DNA from: Vitellaria paradoxa
Taxonomy: Eukaryota; Streptophyta; Magnoliopsida; Ericales; Sapotaceae
Reading direction: 5' to 3'
Length of the DNA: 64,000 bases
NCBI GenBank assembly: GCA_019916065.1
Contig: CM034237.1
Span: 806,001-870,000, forward strand
Program-made: the position numbers and the translations under genes
Notes under the pieces: model-generated
The model's database searches: none
What the model was told of the DNA's origin: nothing
What the model saw: the letters and a program-made list of their open reading frames with translations, nothing else
Shown here: piece after piece, positions 50,056 through 62,215 of the stretch
Layout of the letters: every line of letters begins with the position of its first letter
Numbering within the stretch: position 1 is the stretch's first letter

Positions 50056-50340
50056 TTACGAGAAAACAGGAAAGAGAAAATGGGAACAAATGAAGAAAGA
50101 GAGAGAGAGAGAGAACGAGAACTGAATAGGTAAGAATGAACGAACAACGAAGCGTTCAATAAAGAGCTTCTGATAAGACCACCTGCAGATTCTTCTTCCA
50201 CCTTCTGAAACTTTGTAGGCATGAAGCGGTGCTCTCTTGTGGAGAGACAGTTGCTAAAAATTAAATAAAAAATAAAATAAATCAATAAATAAATATTATT
50301 ATTTTTAAATTGTGCCGAGCTCGCCATGCTCAAAAAGTGT
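50056..50340 (-). promoter_or_regulatory. PTPA leader and proximal promoter
   Basis: CT-rich on the gene's strand (GA run at about 50,097-50,115 on plus), as in many plant 5' untranslated regions. Open frames that run from PTPA exon 1 into this region are shadows. Confidence 0.4.
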
Positions 50341-52252
50341 TATATAAAATTTTTTTAAATAAATATTAACAAATAAAATAAATACAAATTTTAAAACGCA
50401 AAAAAGAAAACATATATATTAAAAAAAAAATTTTGGTAAATAGTATATACATTAAATTAAATTAAATTACTCTGACAATTATCTAACTTTCATTCGAATT
50501 TACTTTAATTTCATTAATATAAATAACACTTAAATTGACTTATGCTTATCCTATGTTTGGAATATTGAAATTGATAAGATTCCATTTTGTTTAATAAAAA
50601 TTATCATTAAATTTTATGTTTAAAATAAAAATAATATTTAATTAATTAAATTTCATTTCATTTGAATATTAAAATTTTAAGATTTTAATACAATTTCAAA
50701 TCAAACCATAATTGATAAGGTTTGGTGGAAATTTATTTTATATTAATTAATGGGACAAATTAACCCTTAACTTAATTTACTATTTTCCACTTTTGTCTCT
50801 CACTCTCTCTCACTCAATCGGAGAGTTATTTCTCCTTCTCCGTAGACTGGTTAGCGTCCTGCCATTTATATCATCTGGCGTATCAAAAATTGGAGCAAAT
50901 AATTAACATGCTTAGTCTAACTTTGCATTCGTCTGAGGTTCACTCCTAGAACTGAAACAATGAAAAGCATAAAGATTTATCTGCAAAAGGTTATTACAAT
51001 ATTGATGGATTGTTTTTGCCCACTTGTGTCATATATATACTAGACATTGTCTGTGGCTAAAAGTACAGAAATATAATTTGACCTGTAAATGATTCAAATA
51101 TAAATTTATTATAAATAATCATATTTTTAAAAACTTTTATAAATAAATTATTAAGTAAATAACACAAATAGTGTAAAAGTATATGTATTTAAAATTTAAA
51201 ATTTTAAGTACATTAAAATTGTATTTTTAATTTAAATATTTATTCTTTAAAAAATTTCCAAGAAACTTAAAGTTTAGATTATTTAAAAAAACTTGGTTAA
51301 TTTTGTCTAATATTAATATGTAAATTATTTATTATAAATAATCACATTTAAAAAAATTAAAATATTCGACGAAATATGAAAGGAGTAATAAAGTGTATTT
51401 TTATGTAAAGCGATCGAAAAAATAACTAACGTGAAGAATAAAAGAAAAATAATTCTAACCATTAAATAAATCCAACAGATAAAAATATATCAAATTCAAT
51501 TTTTTAATTTTCTTATTATACAGATCGTACAAATAACATAAAAGTTTATGTATTTAAAATTAATTATTTATAAAAATGTATTTATTTATTTTACCACGCA
51601 CTTAAAAGTTATCAAAAAAATATTATTTTATTTTGAATTTGATCAAGTAAAAAACTTATCAAAAGACGAAGTTTTGCCTCAAAAAAAGCAGAGAAAAAAA
51701 TCATTTTGTAAAATTTCGACCAACACCCCCTTTTGCTTTAAAAAAAAAAAACCTCCCCACGTGCTTTACTGTGGCGATGTTGACGTTGGTGTTACTGCAT
51801 ATCAAAGAAAATTTGAGAGACACAAAGATGGTGTCTTGGATCCTTAAGAGACATTGGGAGAGAGAGTGTGTTAAGAAATAGTGGAAAATGGGACAATACA
51901 CTCGACTGTGATTTGACCAATTAGGGCGGACAGATAAAGAGGAGAGAAGTGAGACTAGACAGGACGGTAAAGGCAAAAAGTGACATGAAATCTCAACCAT
52001 TAAAAGATAGGAATTAAATCACAGTCGTTGATTTCTTTGTATGTTTTTGGGGAAGGCGGGAGCTTGTGGGAGAATCCACTCATCTCAGCCATTGATTTTG
52101 AAATAAAATTAAATCGCAGCCGTCCATTATAGTTTGTAAGAGGGATATTTTAAAATGTGATGTATTTTATTATATAAATATATATATCTATAAACTTTTG
52201 AAAAATTTTACATATTGTTTTTGAAAATTTTTTTTTACTACTTTACCCTTAC
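50341..52252. other. AT-rich intergenic DNA
   Basis: No gene recognised. Two copies of a phrase like aatcacagtcgttgat / aatcgcagccgtccat occur near 52,015-52,130 and recall ends of common plant MITEs, but I could not define an element. Confidence 0.4.
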
Positions 52253-52530
52253 TTTTTTCAATTTAACCCAACTCTATTCCTTCATTATTTTCACCCTGTT
52301 AACTATTTTATTATTTTATCATTTTTTTCGATTTAACCCAATTCTATATCTCCATTATCATCATTTTATTATTTTACCTTTCCTTCTATTTTTTTCAATT
52401 TAACCTAACTCTGTCTTTATATTATCTTCACTCAGTTAACTATTTTATTATTTTATTCTTTTTTTTCGATTTAACCCAATTTTGTCTCTTCATTATCATC
52501 ATTTTAATATTTTACCCTTTTTTTTCCAAT
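52253..52530. repeat. 137-bp pyrimidine-rich tandem repeat
   Basis: Two copies of a unit with ttcaatttaaccc.actctgt and ttcgatttaacccaatt, period about 137. Each is itself a degenerate double of roughly 70 bases. Low GC, no coding. Confidence 0.75.
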
Positions 52531-52876
52531 TTATACTACTGCTACTACTATAAAAAGTTTGAGTAATTGTAAATTTTTTTCCACTATTTTACCCGCATCT
52601 TATTATGTAAACCTAAATATATCCTTCTTCTTTAACCCTTTTCATCTTTTCTAATCTCCTATCTTTTATAATTATAATATTAATGGAGATTATTAAAAGC
52701 CAAATAATTACAAAATTATCTTTATTAGCCTTATTATATCTCTCATTTCTAAAACTCTTAAATTTAAATGGTATTTAATAATTGAAAGTTTTATTTTCAT
52801 TAATAATTAAAAGTTACTATATTTCATAATTGTAGCATTCTTTTCAAATTTAAATGGTGTTTAGAAAGTTTTATTG

Positions 52877-53620
52877 TCATGCCCCAAATTTTCCACAATC
52901 CCGAAAGTGTGAACAAACAATCACAAATTACCAAAATCATCAATCCAACTAATCAGAGCCAATTATATTTAATAATAATAAACTAACAATCTTCAAACTT
53001 AGATAAAAAAATATATATAAATCTATCTTTAGTCTCCCAAACTGAGACTTATAAAATAATCAAAAGAAAAAAAAACTAAAAAATTGTGCAGTTCTCTCCC
53101 TAAAATATAATTAACGAGCTACTTAAAATATCTACTCTGCCTAAGCGGTCCCATCACGACTATTGTCTGGTGCAACACTCATACCTGCATTTGAAGCTGT
53201 AAGGGCATGAATATAATATATTAACGTATATTAGAATAATCAACTGGAACTCGGAGAAAAATAAAAATTAAATAAATCATGTACAGAGTGTCCAAACATG
53301 AATCTTTAATGCGTCACGTCAACATGCATTACATATCAAAAATATTTAAATTTAAATTTAAATATTTTGAATAGGAAATAAAATAAAATAAATTATTTTA
53401 ACAAAATCATATTTTTAATTATTGGGTTAGGTACTATTACCCGATCAACGTATGCCTTAGTCATAGGATACAAAAAATATCAACTCATCAATGTTTTATA
53501 AGTTACTAGCCTACTGGACATGATATCCAATCTTGCGTGGGTTCTTAGTCTGTCACCAACGGAGCTCTCAACATTAACTATTTATCTCGGTATCTCTCTC
53601 AACCCAAAATCAAAATCTTA
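52877..53620. repeat. possible retroelement-derived repeat
   Basis: Begins tgtcatgccccaaatttt, similar to the TGTCACGCCCCAAA start of many Ty3-type LTRs. The following text (gcaacactcatacctgca, aagggcatgaatataata) feels repetitive. No paired LTR, PBS or coding region was found. Confidence 0.3.
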
Positions 53621-54810
53621 AAATTAATAAATAAATAATTATTCATTTATTCAAATCCAAAATATATACTTTAAAAATATTTTTTTCCTTATTCAAGATT
53701 CTATAATAAAACACAAATTTTGAAATTTAAAATTTTTATACCAACTAAATTTTAATTCATCAAAATCAAAATTAATTTATATATATTTTTCTAATCTGCA
53801 AGACAGCCACAATCACATAATTTATTATATAACAATAAATCCAATAATCAAAAAAATTCACAAAATTAAATCATATTTTTATTTAACTCTACCTCTACCT
53901 CAACAAATTAAATTTGATATCTGTTGCAACAGAAAGAGATAAAATCTGCCTTCAATTTGAAATAAGGAATGTTGTCAGCCACCCTTCTCTGTTCTTTTAC
54001 TTTTCACCGCTGGTCTTCACTTTTTCTTTTTTCTTTTTTTTTTTTTTTATGAGCGCATCCACTCAGGTTTTATATACACGCACATAAGCATATTAGATGA
54101 CTTTAAAAAGAGACCTAAAGTGGTCATGTTTTCAATCCGCACCAAAACTCTAAAACCAACCGCCACCTATATATTATAATAATTATATATCAAATTTTAC
54201 AGCCGAAACTATTGATCACGCCAACTGAAAATTCGTTTGTGAACCTGTCGAACAAAGACAAAAGAGAGGTTACGGCCAGAGAGGTTACGGCCGGAGTGGT
54301 GGTCTCTGGCCGGAAAACCCTTCGATACTTAAGTCAGTAAGTAGCTTACGAAAGGAAATTCTTTGAGAGAAAACAAGTGATGGTAATGTTGGCAATAGTC
54401 AGCTTACCTTCATTGTCAAGTGGAGTGTTGTATTTGTACTAATGTAAATAATAAATAAAATAATACATGTGATTCGACTGCATCCATGCTTCCAGATACT
54501 TCTTTTCTTTCCTTACTTTAAATGCTTTTCACTTCTCATTTAATGCCCCATACCTTTCATTAAATGCTTCTACTAGCCAAATACGGCTGTATAGCAGGAA
54601 TTCAGTTGTCAAACTGTCTACCTGTCACATCTATCAACCACTTGTAACGAGATGAACTGATCCAGTTCCCTCAGAGCAATAAATACATAGTTCCGTCATA
54701 ACTAAGATGCATTCATGGTTGCAAGCCCACATTAATGCTGTGGGACCCATGCCTAACATTTATTAGTCATCAATCGAAGGGCCGAACAAACTTGCCTTTA
54801 AGGTCTTCGG
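53621..54810. other. spacer upstream of the NLP-like gene
   Basis: AT-rich, no coding region recognised. It includes a duplicated phrase gagaggttacggcc near 54,265-54,292. Confidence 0.4.
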
Positions 54811-54817
54811 CTAGCGT

Positions 54818-54992
54818 CACGTGACAACATGACATTCATTAATACTGGGAAGCCAAAGTAACATAAGTCGTCTCTGTTGTCAGCCACGTGTCAAATATTT
54901 ATAACACTCACGAGTGGTGTCACGTGTCAACCAGAAATTGTTCGGTACAAGGCCACGTGTCACCCACCACTATTTGTTCGGCACTACACGTG
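54818..54992. promoter_or_regulatory. array of five CACGTG (G-box/ABRE) sites
   Basis: CACGTG occurs at 54,818, 54,885, 54,921, 54,954 and 54,987. The last four read CACGTGTC and are 36, 33 and 33 bases apart, about three helical turns. G-boxes are bound by plant bZIP and bHLH factors, and ACGTGTC is the core of ABA-response elements. The array ends 207 bases before the first ATG of the NLP-like gene, so it may be its promoter. The words gttcggta / gttcggca between the sites repeat too, so it could instead be part of an old LTR. Confidence 0.6.
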
Positions 54993-55198
54993 TCTAAGTC
55001 TTATTTTGCCCAACAATAATATATTCATATTATGTATGTATATATATGTGTATATTATCATATTACCTTAGAACATATCAGATTGCATGTTAGAATCTAA
55101 ATGAAATCAGAATTTCAACATTGTGTTACCCAACTGACCGCCTATACGTGTGCACACACACTGAAGTATACTAATCTACAAGTGCAAATAGAATTCAA

Positions 55199-56231
55199 AT
55201 GCAGGTTGGATTCTTCACCTTTTCCATTGGAGACGAATTCGAGATTGACCCCAACTTCAACCTCGAGGTGTTTCCGTTTGTAGACCCCACTTCGTTTGAG
55301 TTTACAAGCTTCCAGGAGGCTGATGGCCTCAATTTGGCTGAGCTTACAAGCTTCGGGGACCTTCTGGTTAAAAATCCACTTATAAACCTCAAGGAGCTTC
55401 TTAGAAGCCTCGCTGAGCTTCGGTCATACTTCCTTAGAATCCGCAAGAAGCTTCCGTCTAGAGTCCCTGATATAAGCTTCGAGGAGCTGCTGGAGCATCC
55501 ATTTGAAGAAATTTTTATGAGCTTCGAGAAGCAGGTGGAGCATCTATTTGGAGAACTTCTTTTAAGCTTCGAGGAGAAGCCGGAGCATCCATTTGGAAAA
55601 CCTTTTATTATGAGCCACGAGGAGCTGCTTACGGACCTCTACCTCATTAGCCCCAAGGAGATTCCGCATGGAGACCTGTGTATTAAGATTCGGCAGCTTC
55701 TGCTTGGAGACCTCCCTGAAAACATCCCCATGGAAGTGTTCTCATCACAATTAACAGTGGTGTTTTATCAAATAATATTGGGGCCTACTCCAGCTTGTAT
55801 GATTGAAGAGAGAATGACAAAGTCGCTTCGGTGCATAATAGGACGGAATGCAGAATATGCTCTTTCTCTAATTTCAGAAGCTGTTAAGAATGATAGGTAC
55901 GTACGGGTGCACACTCACAACAACTAGCAATGAGCTTCAGCGAAGCAAGGTTGCTTCTCCAGTGTATGTGTTTTCCCTGGATGATGGGATGGCGGCTGAT
56001 GACCCTGCAGGACTTCACGTTAATCCCGGCAGCTGCTTCAAGTTGAAATTGCCAATTTGGACGTCCAATGTGCAATTTTACGATCACAAAGATTCCTCCT
56101 TTTGTTGGGTGGCCAATATTGCTCCATGTTACAATGATGGGAGAATCTTGATTTTACCAGTGTTTGACCGCTACCGAAGGATCTCTGTCGGCATGCTCAT
56201 GACTTCACCAAATATCACTTATTCCTGTGAG
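55199..56231 (+). pseudogene. NLP-like exon 1, N-terminal region with frameshift
   Basis: It opens MQVGFFTFSIGDEFEI. Residues about 95-160 hold imperfect 15-aa repeats (SFEELLEHPFEEIF, SFEKQVEHLFGELL, SFEEKPEHPFGKPF). IEERMTKSLRC and EAVKNDRYV match the NLP block usually written IKERMTQALRYF...VWVPVKNGxRYVLTT. After RYV the frame hits a stop at 55,925. The homologous continuation (TLTTTSNELQ, LPIWTSNVQFYDHK, ILILPVFDRYRR, VGMLMTSPNITY) is one frame over, so about one extra base lies in 55,901-55,915. The donor GAG|GTAATT ends the exon. Confidence 0.75.
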
Positions 56232-58973
56232 GTAATTAATTAATGGATTTAATTTTGTTGTAATTTTAATACGTGCAGCATACTCAGAATTACTTGCCTG
56301 AATTTTATTCTTGTACATTACAACTAATATGTCATTGGAAACTTTCATTAAGGGTGATAAATAATTCCCGATCAGCCCAGCTAGGGTTTTAAAATTGGAT
56401 GAATAATTGCTAAATTAATAATTCTCTTGAGTCAATAGACAAGGATGGACTTGCACTACACCCAAATTTTGAAAAAAGATTTGTATATACAGTATAGGTG
56501 TATTAATAAATATCTATTTTTTTTTTTCAAATATGACCACCCAACTCTTTTATTTTAGATCATTAATAAGATATTAGACTTAGTTCGACTATTAATAAGG
56601 TATAGACCATTAATAAGATAGTTGGACAATAATAAAATATGAGACTTGATTCTTAAGTTAAGTCATTAATAGTTTTAACTTAGTCAATTAAATAATTTTT
56701 AAGCAAATTCATAAATGGACTTTATATATTTGCTTAATTTTTTAAATCGATGATTTTTTATTACATTTTTTAGGTTTGTTGAGAAACATTAATATTTATA
56801 AGAATTGGCTCTCCTCCCACTAAATTCCTAATTTCGTCTCTGTCAATAGGTCTAGCTCAGTTGAAGTTTCTCTCCAACACTACCTTTCATTCAATTCCAT
56901 GTTGATTGTAGACACTCTTGAGAGTGTGTTAGAATTGAAGATTTGATGAGGAAAATGAAAAAGATAGGAAAATAAAAAAGAAAGTATAAGATTTTAAATA
57001 TATATTCTTATCTAAATGACACTTTTTCATTATAATTTCAAATTTTCAACTCAAACTAAACAATAGAATGAATTTTGAACCCCATCTCTTACTTTCTCTC
57101 TTAACAAATCCTTGATACAACTTACAAGGGTGCACAAATTAATTTGACGTCAAAACTTATACCAAAACGTACGAATCATCAATTTATAAAATTTTGAAAT
57201 CATAATGAAATAGTTTAATTAAGAAAATCGAATTATTAATTTCTGTTTGATTTGATGATTTTACAAGTAACAAAAATTTTAGATATAGTAATAACATTTT
57301 AGTTATATTTTTTTTAAAAGACGATGAATGTTATACAAAATAGGTGTAAACTATTTTTGGCTTTAAAGATAAGATTATAATCTTTTATTTTTTTAAAAAA
57401 AATGTCTTATGTCATTTTCATTCTAAAGATAACGACGGTTTTAAGATCACATATTTTTTTAAATATATATATATCTATATATATATATATATATATATAT
57501 CTTTAACATTTTATATATAATGTATATATTATATTCGATAATATCGATCAATTTGATTTGATTAATTGATCCGTCAAACTACAAGTTGAACCAAATGGCG
57601 AAATTTTACAAGTTTTCAAATCATAAATGAAGCATTGATTAAAAAAACTGAATCAAACCCAACCAAAATGATCAATTTGATCCGATTTGATGGTTTCACT
57701 GGTTTGGTTATGTATCAAACTTGCCACTTTTCCTCAAAGCTACTCTTGTTACAGGAAGAGTATCGCAAATTTTGCCTTTGAATCTAAACTTCCGCATCAT
57801 CCTTTTTGTGTATTATCTTGAATTATTTTCCCGTTTGAGAAGTCTATATTTTTTCATATTGATCTCAAACAATCTGTAGCATATCTCCTTAATTTTGAAA
57901 ATATTAAAACTTTAATCAAATTTTGATGTTGAATACAAATATTCTTTATCAAAACTAATTTTTCAATTCTTCTATTATTCGTTTTAGTTATTCATCCTTA
58001 ACTCATCTTAAAGATTTTTTGTCTTCTATTTTAACTTTAGCAGATCTAGGGGTAGGGATATTCCTAAAAGTAGTCTATCAAATTGAGTCGACAACCTGTG
58101 ACTAAGTCGAACTAAATTTCCTTAAAATTAATTTTTTGCTTATTTTTATTCTAAATTTTGACAAATTAATTTTTTTAAGGAAAAAATAAGTTTATGTATT
58201 TAAAAATAAAAAATAAAAGATCTTATAAAAAGTCCAACAACTCTATCCCATCAAGCGCCACAATCTAAAAATAGGACTCTAAAAAACAAAGGATTCCTAA
58301 TATGAAAATTAACCTTAATTTAAATTATGATCTATAAACATCAAAATACATGCACTTGGATTCATAATTGATCCAACGCCAATTATATGCTTTATACGAA
58401 ATGAAAATGATGAATACATCTTTTTTGAAAATATATTATTCTTGTTTGTCATAATTAAAATATATATATATATATATATATATATACGCACCTTGGGGCT
58501 AGCTAACACTCTCCGTGCTGTGCAAGTCATATAATGGGACATTTAGGTGGAGCTCAAATCATGTATTATTGTTATTATTCTAAAATGATAAAATAGCAAT
58601 TATTCAAAGTTTTAAACCAATTAATACTCTTTTGGAACTAACCTCACCATCTGGGATAAGTACACTAAACCCCGATACTATTCCGGCTGTGCATGAATAA
58701 TTGTAAGATAAACACCATAAAATTAAGAAAATGGCCTCTTGATAATAATGCAATTAAGCTTGAATAATTAGATGTACAAAACTTAGATAGGTGGCTAGCT
58801 AAAATTCTATATATAATTTTTGTTGGTTTAAGGTTTTTTTTTTTTTTTGTTTTTTGGAGGGGGTAATTGTCATGTTGGAGTGTGTTAGGAAAATACATAC
58901 CATTAATATAAGGTTTTCACTTAAATTACAAAAACTCACTCACTCTTTCTTTTGTTGGTAACTATGAAACTAG
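56232..58973 (+). other. NLP-like intron 1
   Basis: 2.7 kb, AT-rich, with a TA microsatellite at about 57,464-57,500 and another at 58,460-58,486. No piece of the missing NLP middle region could be found in any frame. The acceptor at the end has a good pyrimidine tract (ctctttcttttgttgg...actag). Confidence 0.5.
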
Positions 58974-59307
58974 CATGCCGAATTTATCAGACCATCTACA
59001 AACGAGGAACTTGATTCGAGGATAGATTGTTTTCAAAGACATCAAGGCTGGGAAAATGGAGGGGATGCATTGCTGGAATCTGGACGGCAGTCTGTGGAGG
59101 AGTGTGTTGCTTTTAAAAATGGAAGGAAGGTTATTCATCATGCAGGTCAAAGCCGCCACAATGCTGTTGCTTTTTCAGAGGGAAAAGGAAGAGGGACGGG
59201 GGAGTCCTTGAAGATAACCCACAGAAAAAGGAAGGAAACTATTGCTCTAGAGATGGTTCAACTACACTTGAATCAGAACCTTGTGGACTCTGCAAGGAGC
59301 CTAAATG
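58974..59307 (+). pseudogene. NLP-like exon 2, first RWP-RK N-half
   Basis: Reads HAEFIRPSTNEELDS through a linker (ENGGDALLESGRQSVEECVAF) to THRKRKETIALEMVQLHLNQ and SARSLN, the N-terminal helices of an RWP-RK domain. In the family this reads K(T)ISLDVLQQYF..SLKDAAKSLG. It ends phase 1 at AATG|GTAAGA, the same place where NLP genes split the domain. Confidence 0.78.
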
Positions 59308-59455
59308 GTAAGAGGATTTGTTCAACTTCATGAATTGTTTCTTCTTGCCAATCAATGTTGCTTCCATCAGCAGCTGCAGAAATTAATTATTAATTAGTAT
59401 TTCTTATCTGCAAGCCGCAAAATATAACTATTCCTTTGTTTTTGTGTGCATGCAG

Positions 59456-59890
59456 TCAGCAGATCTACTTTAAAGCGTCCTTGTAGGAAGCTGGGGATCA
59501 CAAACTGGCCATCTAAAATGATGACGAGTGAAGGACCGATTCCAATTGGTGAGTCTGTCCAAAGTGCAGTATCATCTACAAACGAGGAACTTGTTGATTC
59601 GAGTATAGGTTGTTTTCAAAGACATCAAGGCCCAGAAAATGGAAGGGATGTATTGCTGGAATTTGGACAGCAGTTTGAGGAGGAATGCGTTGCTTTTAAA
59701 AATGAAAGGTTGGTTATTCATCATACAGATCAAAGCTGCCACAATGCTGTTGCTTTTTCAGAGAGAGAAGGCACAGGGACAAGGGAGTCCTCGAAGATAA
59801 CACACAGAAAAGGGGGGAAAACAATTGCTCTAGAGATGGTTCAACAACATTTCGGTCAGAGCCTTAAAGGTGCTGCAAAGAGCCTAAAAG
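59456..59890 (+). pseudogene. NLP-like exon 3, RWP-RK C-half 1 plus N-half 2
   Basis: Starts VSRSTLKRPCRKLGITNWPSKM, the second half of an RWP-RK domain. The signature is NWPSKM instead of RWPxRK. A linker follows (SEGPIPIGESVQSAVSSTNEELVDS) that repeats the exon 2 linker, then a second N-half, THRKGGKTIALEMVQQHFGQ, SLKGAAKSLK. The donor AAAAG|GTGTGG is phase 1. Exon 3 therefore closes one RWP-RK domain and opens the next. Confidence 0.78.
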
Positions 59891-59987
59891 GTGTGGATTT
59901 GTTCAACTTCATGAATTGTTTCTTCTTGCTAATCAATATTGCTTTCATCAGCAGGCTAGTTATTCTTGCGCGCGCACAAATATACAT

Positions 59988-60020
<33 letters not shown>

Positions 60021-62215
60021 CACACACTAGTATTGACCAATCTGATGTGCCAAATTTCATAATAATTTTTTAAACAAAAAATAATTTTAAATATATTATA
60101 AAATATTTTAGTAAAGTTGCATAATTTCATAAAATAATTATTTAGTTATTTTTTATATTTTTTTATTTGTATTAATGTTAATTATATTTTATCAAATTTT
60201 GATTTGATCCAATCATAAAAATTAAAATTTGTTCTAATATATATATTAAATCACAAACCTACCTAATTGACTAGTTCTTTTTTAAGTTCAAATTGTTTGT
60301 TAATTTTAATAAAAGTTTATATGTTTGTTATTTTTTTAATTAATTAAATTAAGTTATGACTGGTTTTATAAAAATAATTTAGACTAAAAATATTATTTTT
60401 GTTAATTGTATATTGTAATTTATAAAATAACTCAAATGCTGAATATTATTAATTAGATTTTTAATCAATGGTCAACATGATTAATTTAGTCTTAAAATTG
60501 AACTTAAAAAATTTACTCTCTAGCCTAATTAATATTTAGGCATTTTCATGCTTAATTAATAGTAAGCACATTTTTTTTCTTTGTATTTTAAATTTAAAGT
60601 GTACTAAGAGTTGTTATTATGAAAAGAGTTAGATTTTTTTTAATTTAATTTTTTTTTCAAGCCTAATTAATTATTTAAATATGTAAATTTTGTGAGAATA
60701 ATTGACCATAGGAAAGTGTGTATTTATTTTTTATCTAAAAATTTGTAAAAATAAAAAAAAATCGAAGGGTGAATATAGAGAGAGTATCACACATAATTTA
60801 ATAATAAATTTTCAATTAATTTCATAAAAATGAATTAAATTAAAAATATTATTATTATTATCAAAAAATATGAGCAACGTGACCAATTTAAAATTTAGAA
60901 AAAATTAATTTCAAGACTAATTTTATTCAAAGATTTGTAAAAATAAAAAAGTAAAATGATGAATATATAGTGCTATATAAGATTTGATAATAAATTTTTA
61001 ATTAGTTTTATTAAAATAACTTAAATAAAAAAACATTATTACTAATCATATTTGCTTTTGTAAAATAAAACAAATATAGTAAATATGACCAATTTAAATT
61101 TAAAATTATTTAGAAAAATAACTACTTCTTAGCCTCCTTAATTTTGGTAATTTAAATTTTAAAAATGCTAAGAGTTGTTATGGAAAAAATAATCTTATTA
61201 TTATTTAAGTTTTTTTTTTGTGCCCTTTAATTTAATTTTTTTATTTGTGTTTTTAAATTAATTACTAATACATTTAGAACATATAAATTTGACAAACTAT
61301 GTTGAATTTATAAGTGAGTTCTTTTTTGATAGTATAAATTCATTTATATGAAAATTATAATTAAGTGAGTCCTTTTTCGAGACCTTCATTTATATGAAAT
61401 TTATAATCAAACGAGTCAATTTTCAAAACCCAAGCAAGTAGGTTTTTTTTTAGAGCAGATTAGTTTTTTTATATTTATTAAAATTATATACTACAATTCT
61501 AGTGCTTTATAAGAAAAAAAAATAAAAGGTGAAGGTGTAGAATTTTAGAGATATGGGACAAAGAAACAAAAGTTTTATGGATGAAAAAAGAAAAGAAAAT
61601 AATAGAGAAGGAAGGAATTTTAAAAATAATTCAAATTTTTATATAAAAAAAAAAAAGAAAAATGGAATGGAGAGTGAAAAAACATACCATGTAGGATGAG
61701 AGTAAAGGAAAGAAGGAGAGAAAAATTACATTGTTTTAGGTGCCATTTGGAAACCCCAACTACTAGCCAGCTATTTTGTAGTAACACTGTAGCAGTTATT
61801 TCATCATCTTTTTAAAATTACTAGATTATCCTTAGTCATACTTCCAGAAAGGGGTCAACCCCTCTGAATTGACGGGTCGACCCATTTTTTTAGATTTTGA
61901 AGAGTTGGGACATTTGTGCCTTCAAAGGTAATTTTAGAAAATATTTTGAAGTGTCAAATGTATAAATGTTAATATACAAATTTAGCTGTAATTAGCTTAG
62001 CTTCCCAAATGCAAAAATAGCTTGTTTTCTTTTAGCTAGTTAATTAAAAAAAAAATAAGCTAAATGAGTTCCAAAACCATGCCTTATTATTATAATATAT
62101 ATAGATATACACATAATAATAATAATAATAGCACCTGCACAAATTAATTATTACTCAGTATTTCTCATCTGCAACCTGCAAATATAAGACGTCCTTTGCG
62201 TTTGCATGCATGCAG
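59891..62215 (+). other. NLP-like intron 3, copy enlarged by ~2.1 kb
   Basis: Its first about 70 and last about 80 bases match intron 2 (59,308-59,455): gatttgttcaacttcatgaa at the start and cctttg.gtttgcatgcatgcag-like text at the end. The middle, from about 59,965 to 62,135, is extra. It begins with an alternating CG/CA/TA tract and is very AT-rich. A MITE-like unit lies at about 61,740-62,085 (ends ggtgccatttggaaacc and agttccaaaaccatgcc). No genes are seen inside. Confidence 0.65.
61740..62085. mobile_element. MITE-like insert in NLP-like intron 3
   Basis: Left end aggtgccatttggaaacc and right end gagttccaaaaccatgcc are roughly inverted. The inside repeats tagctagttaatt-type words. It resembles the hAT-like MITEs elsewhere in the window but is not the same sequence. 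Confidence 0.45.

Noticed and set aside
49165..50333. Long open frames on plus (49,165-49,563; 49,606-50,004) and in another minus frame (49,560-50,333) over PTPA exon 1
   Set aside because: They are shadows of the GC-richer PTPA exon. Their proteins are low-complexity (Pro/Ser/His or Gly/Asp/Val-rich) and lack domains, while the PTPA frame is clearly conserved.
55890..56243. Treating the second frame as a separate small gene
   Set aside because: It continues the NLP homology of the preceding frame, so it is the same exon after a frame break. An intron between the two frames would have to be under 60 bases, or would remove the conserved IEERMTKSL segment.
56840..56880. tctagctcagttg, a tRNA-like D-arm phrase
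   Set aside because: No T-loop, acceptor pairing or anticodon arm follows.
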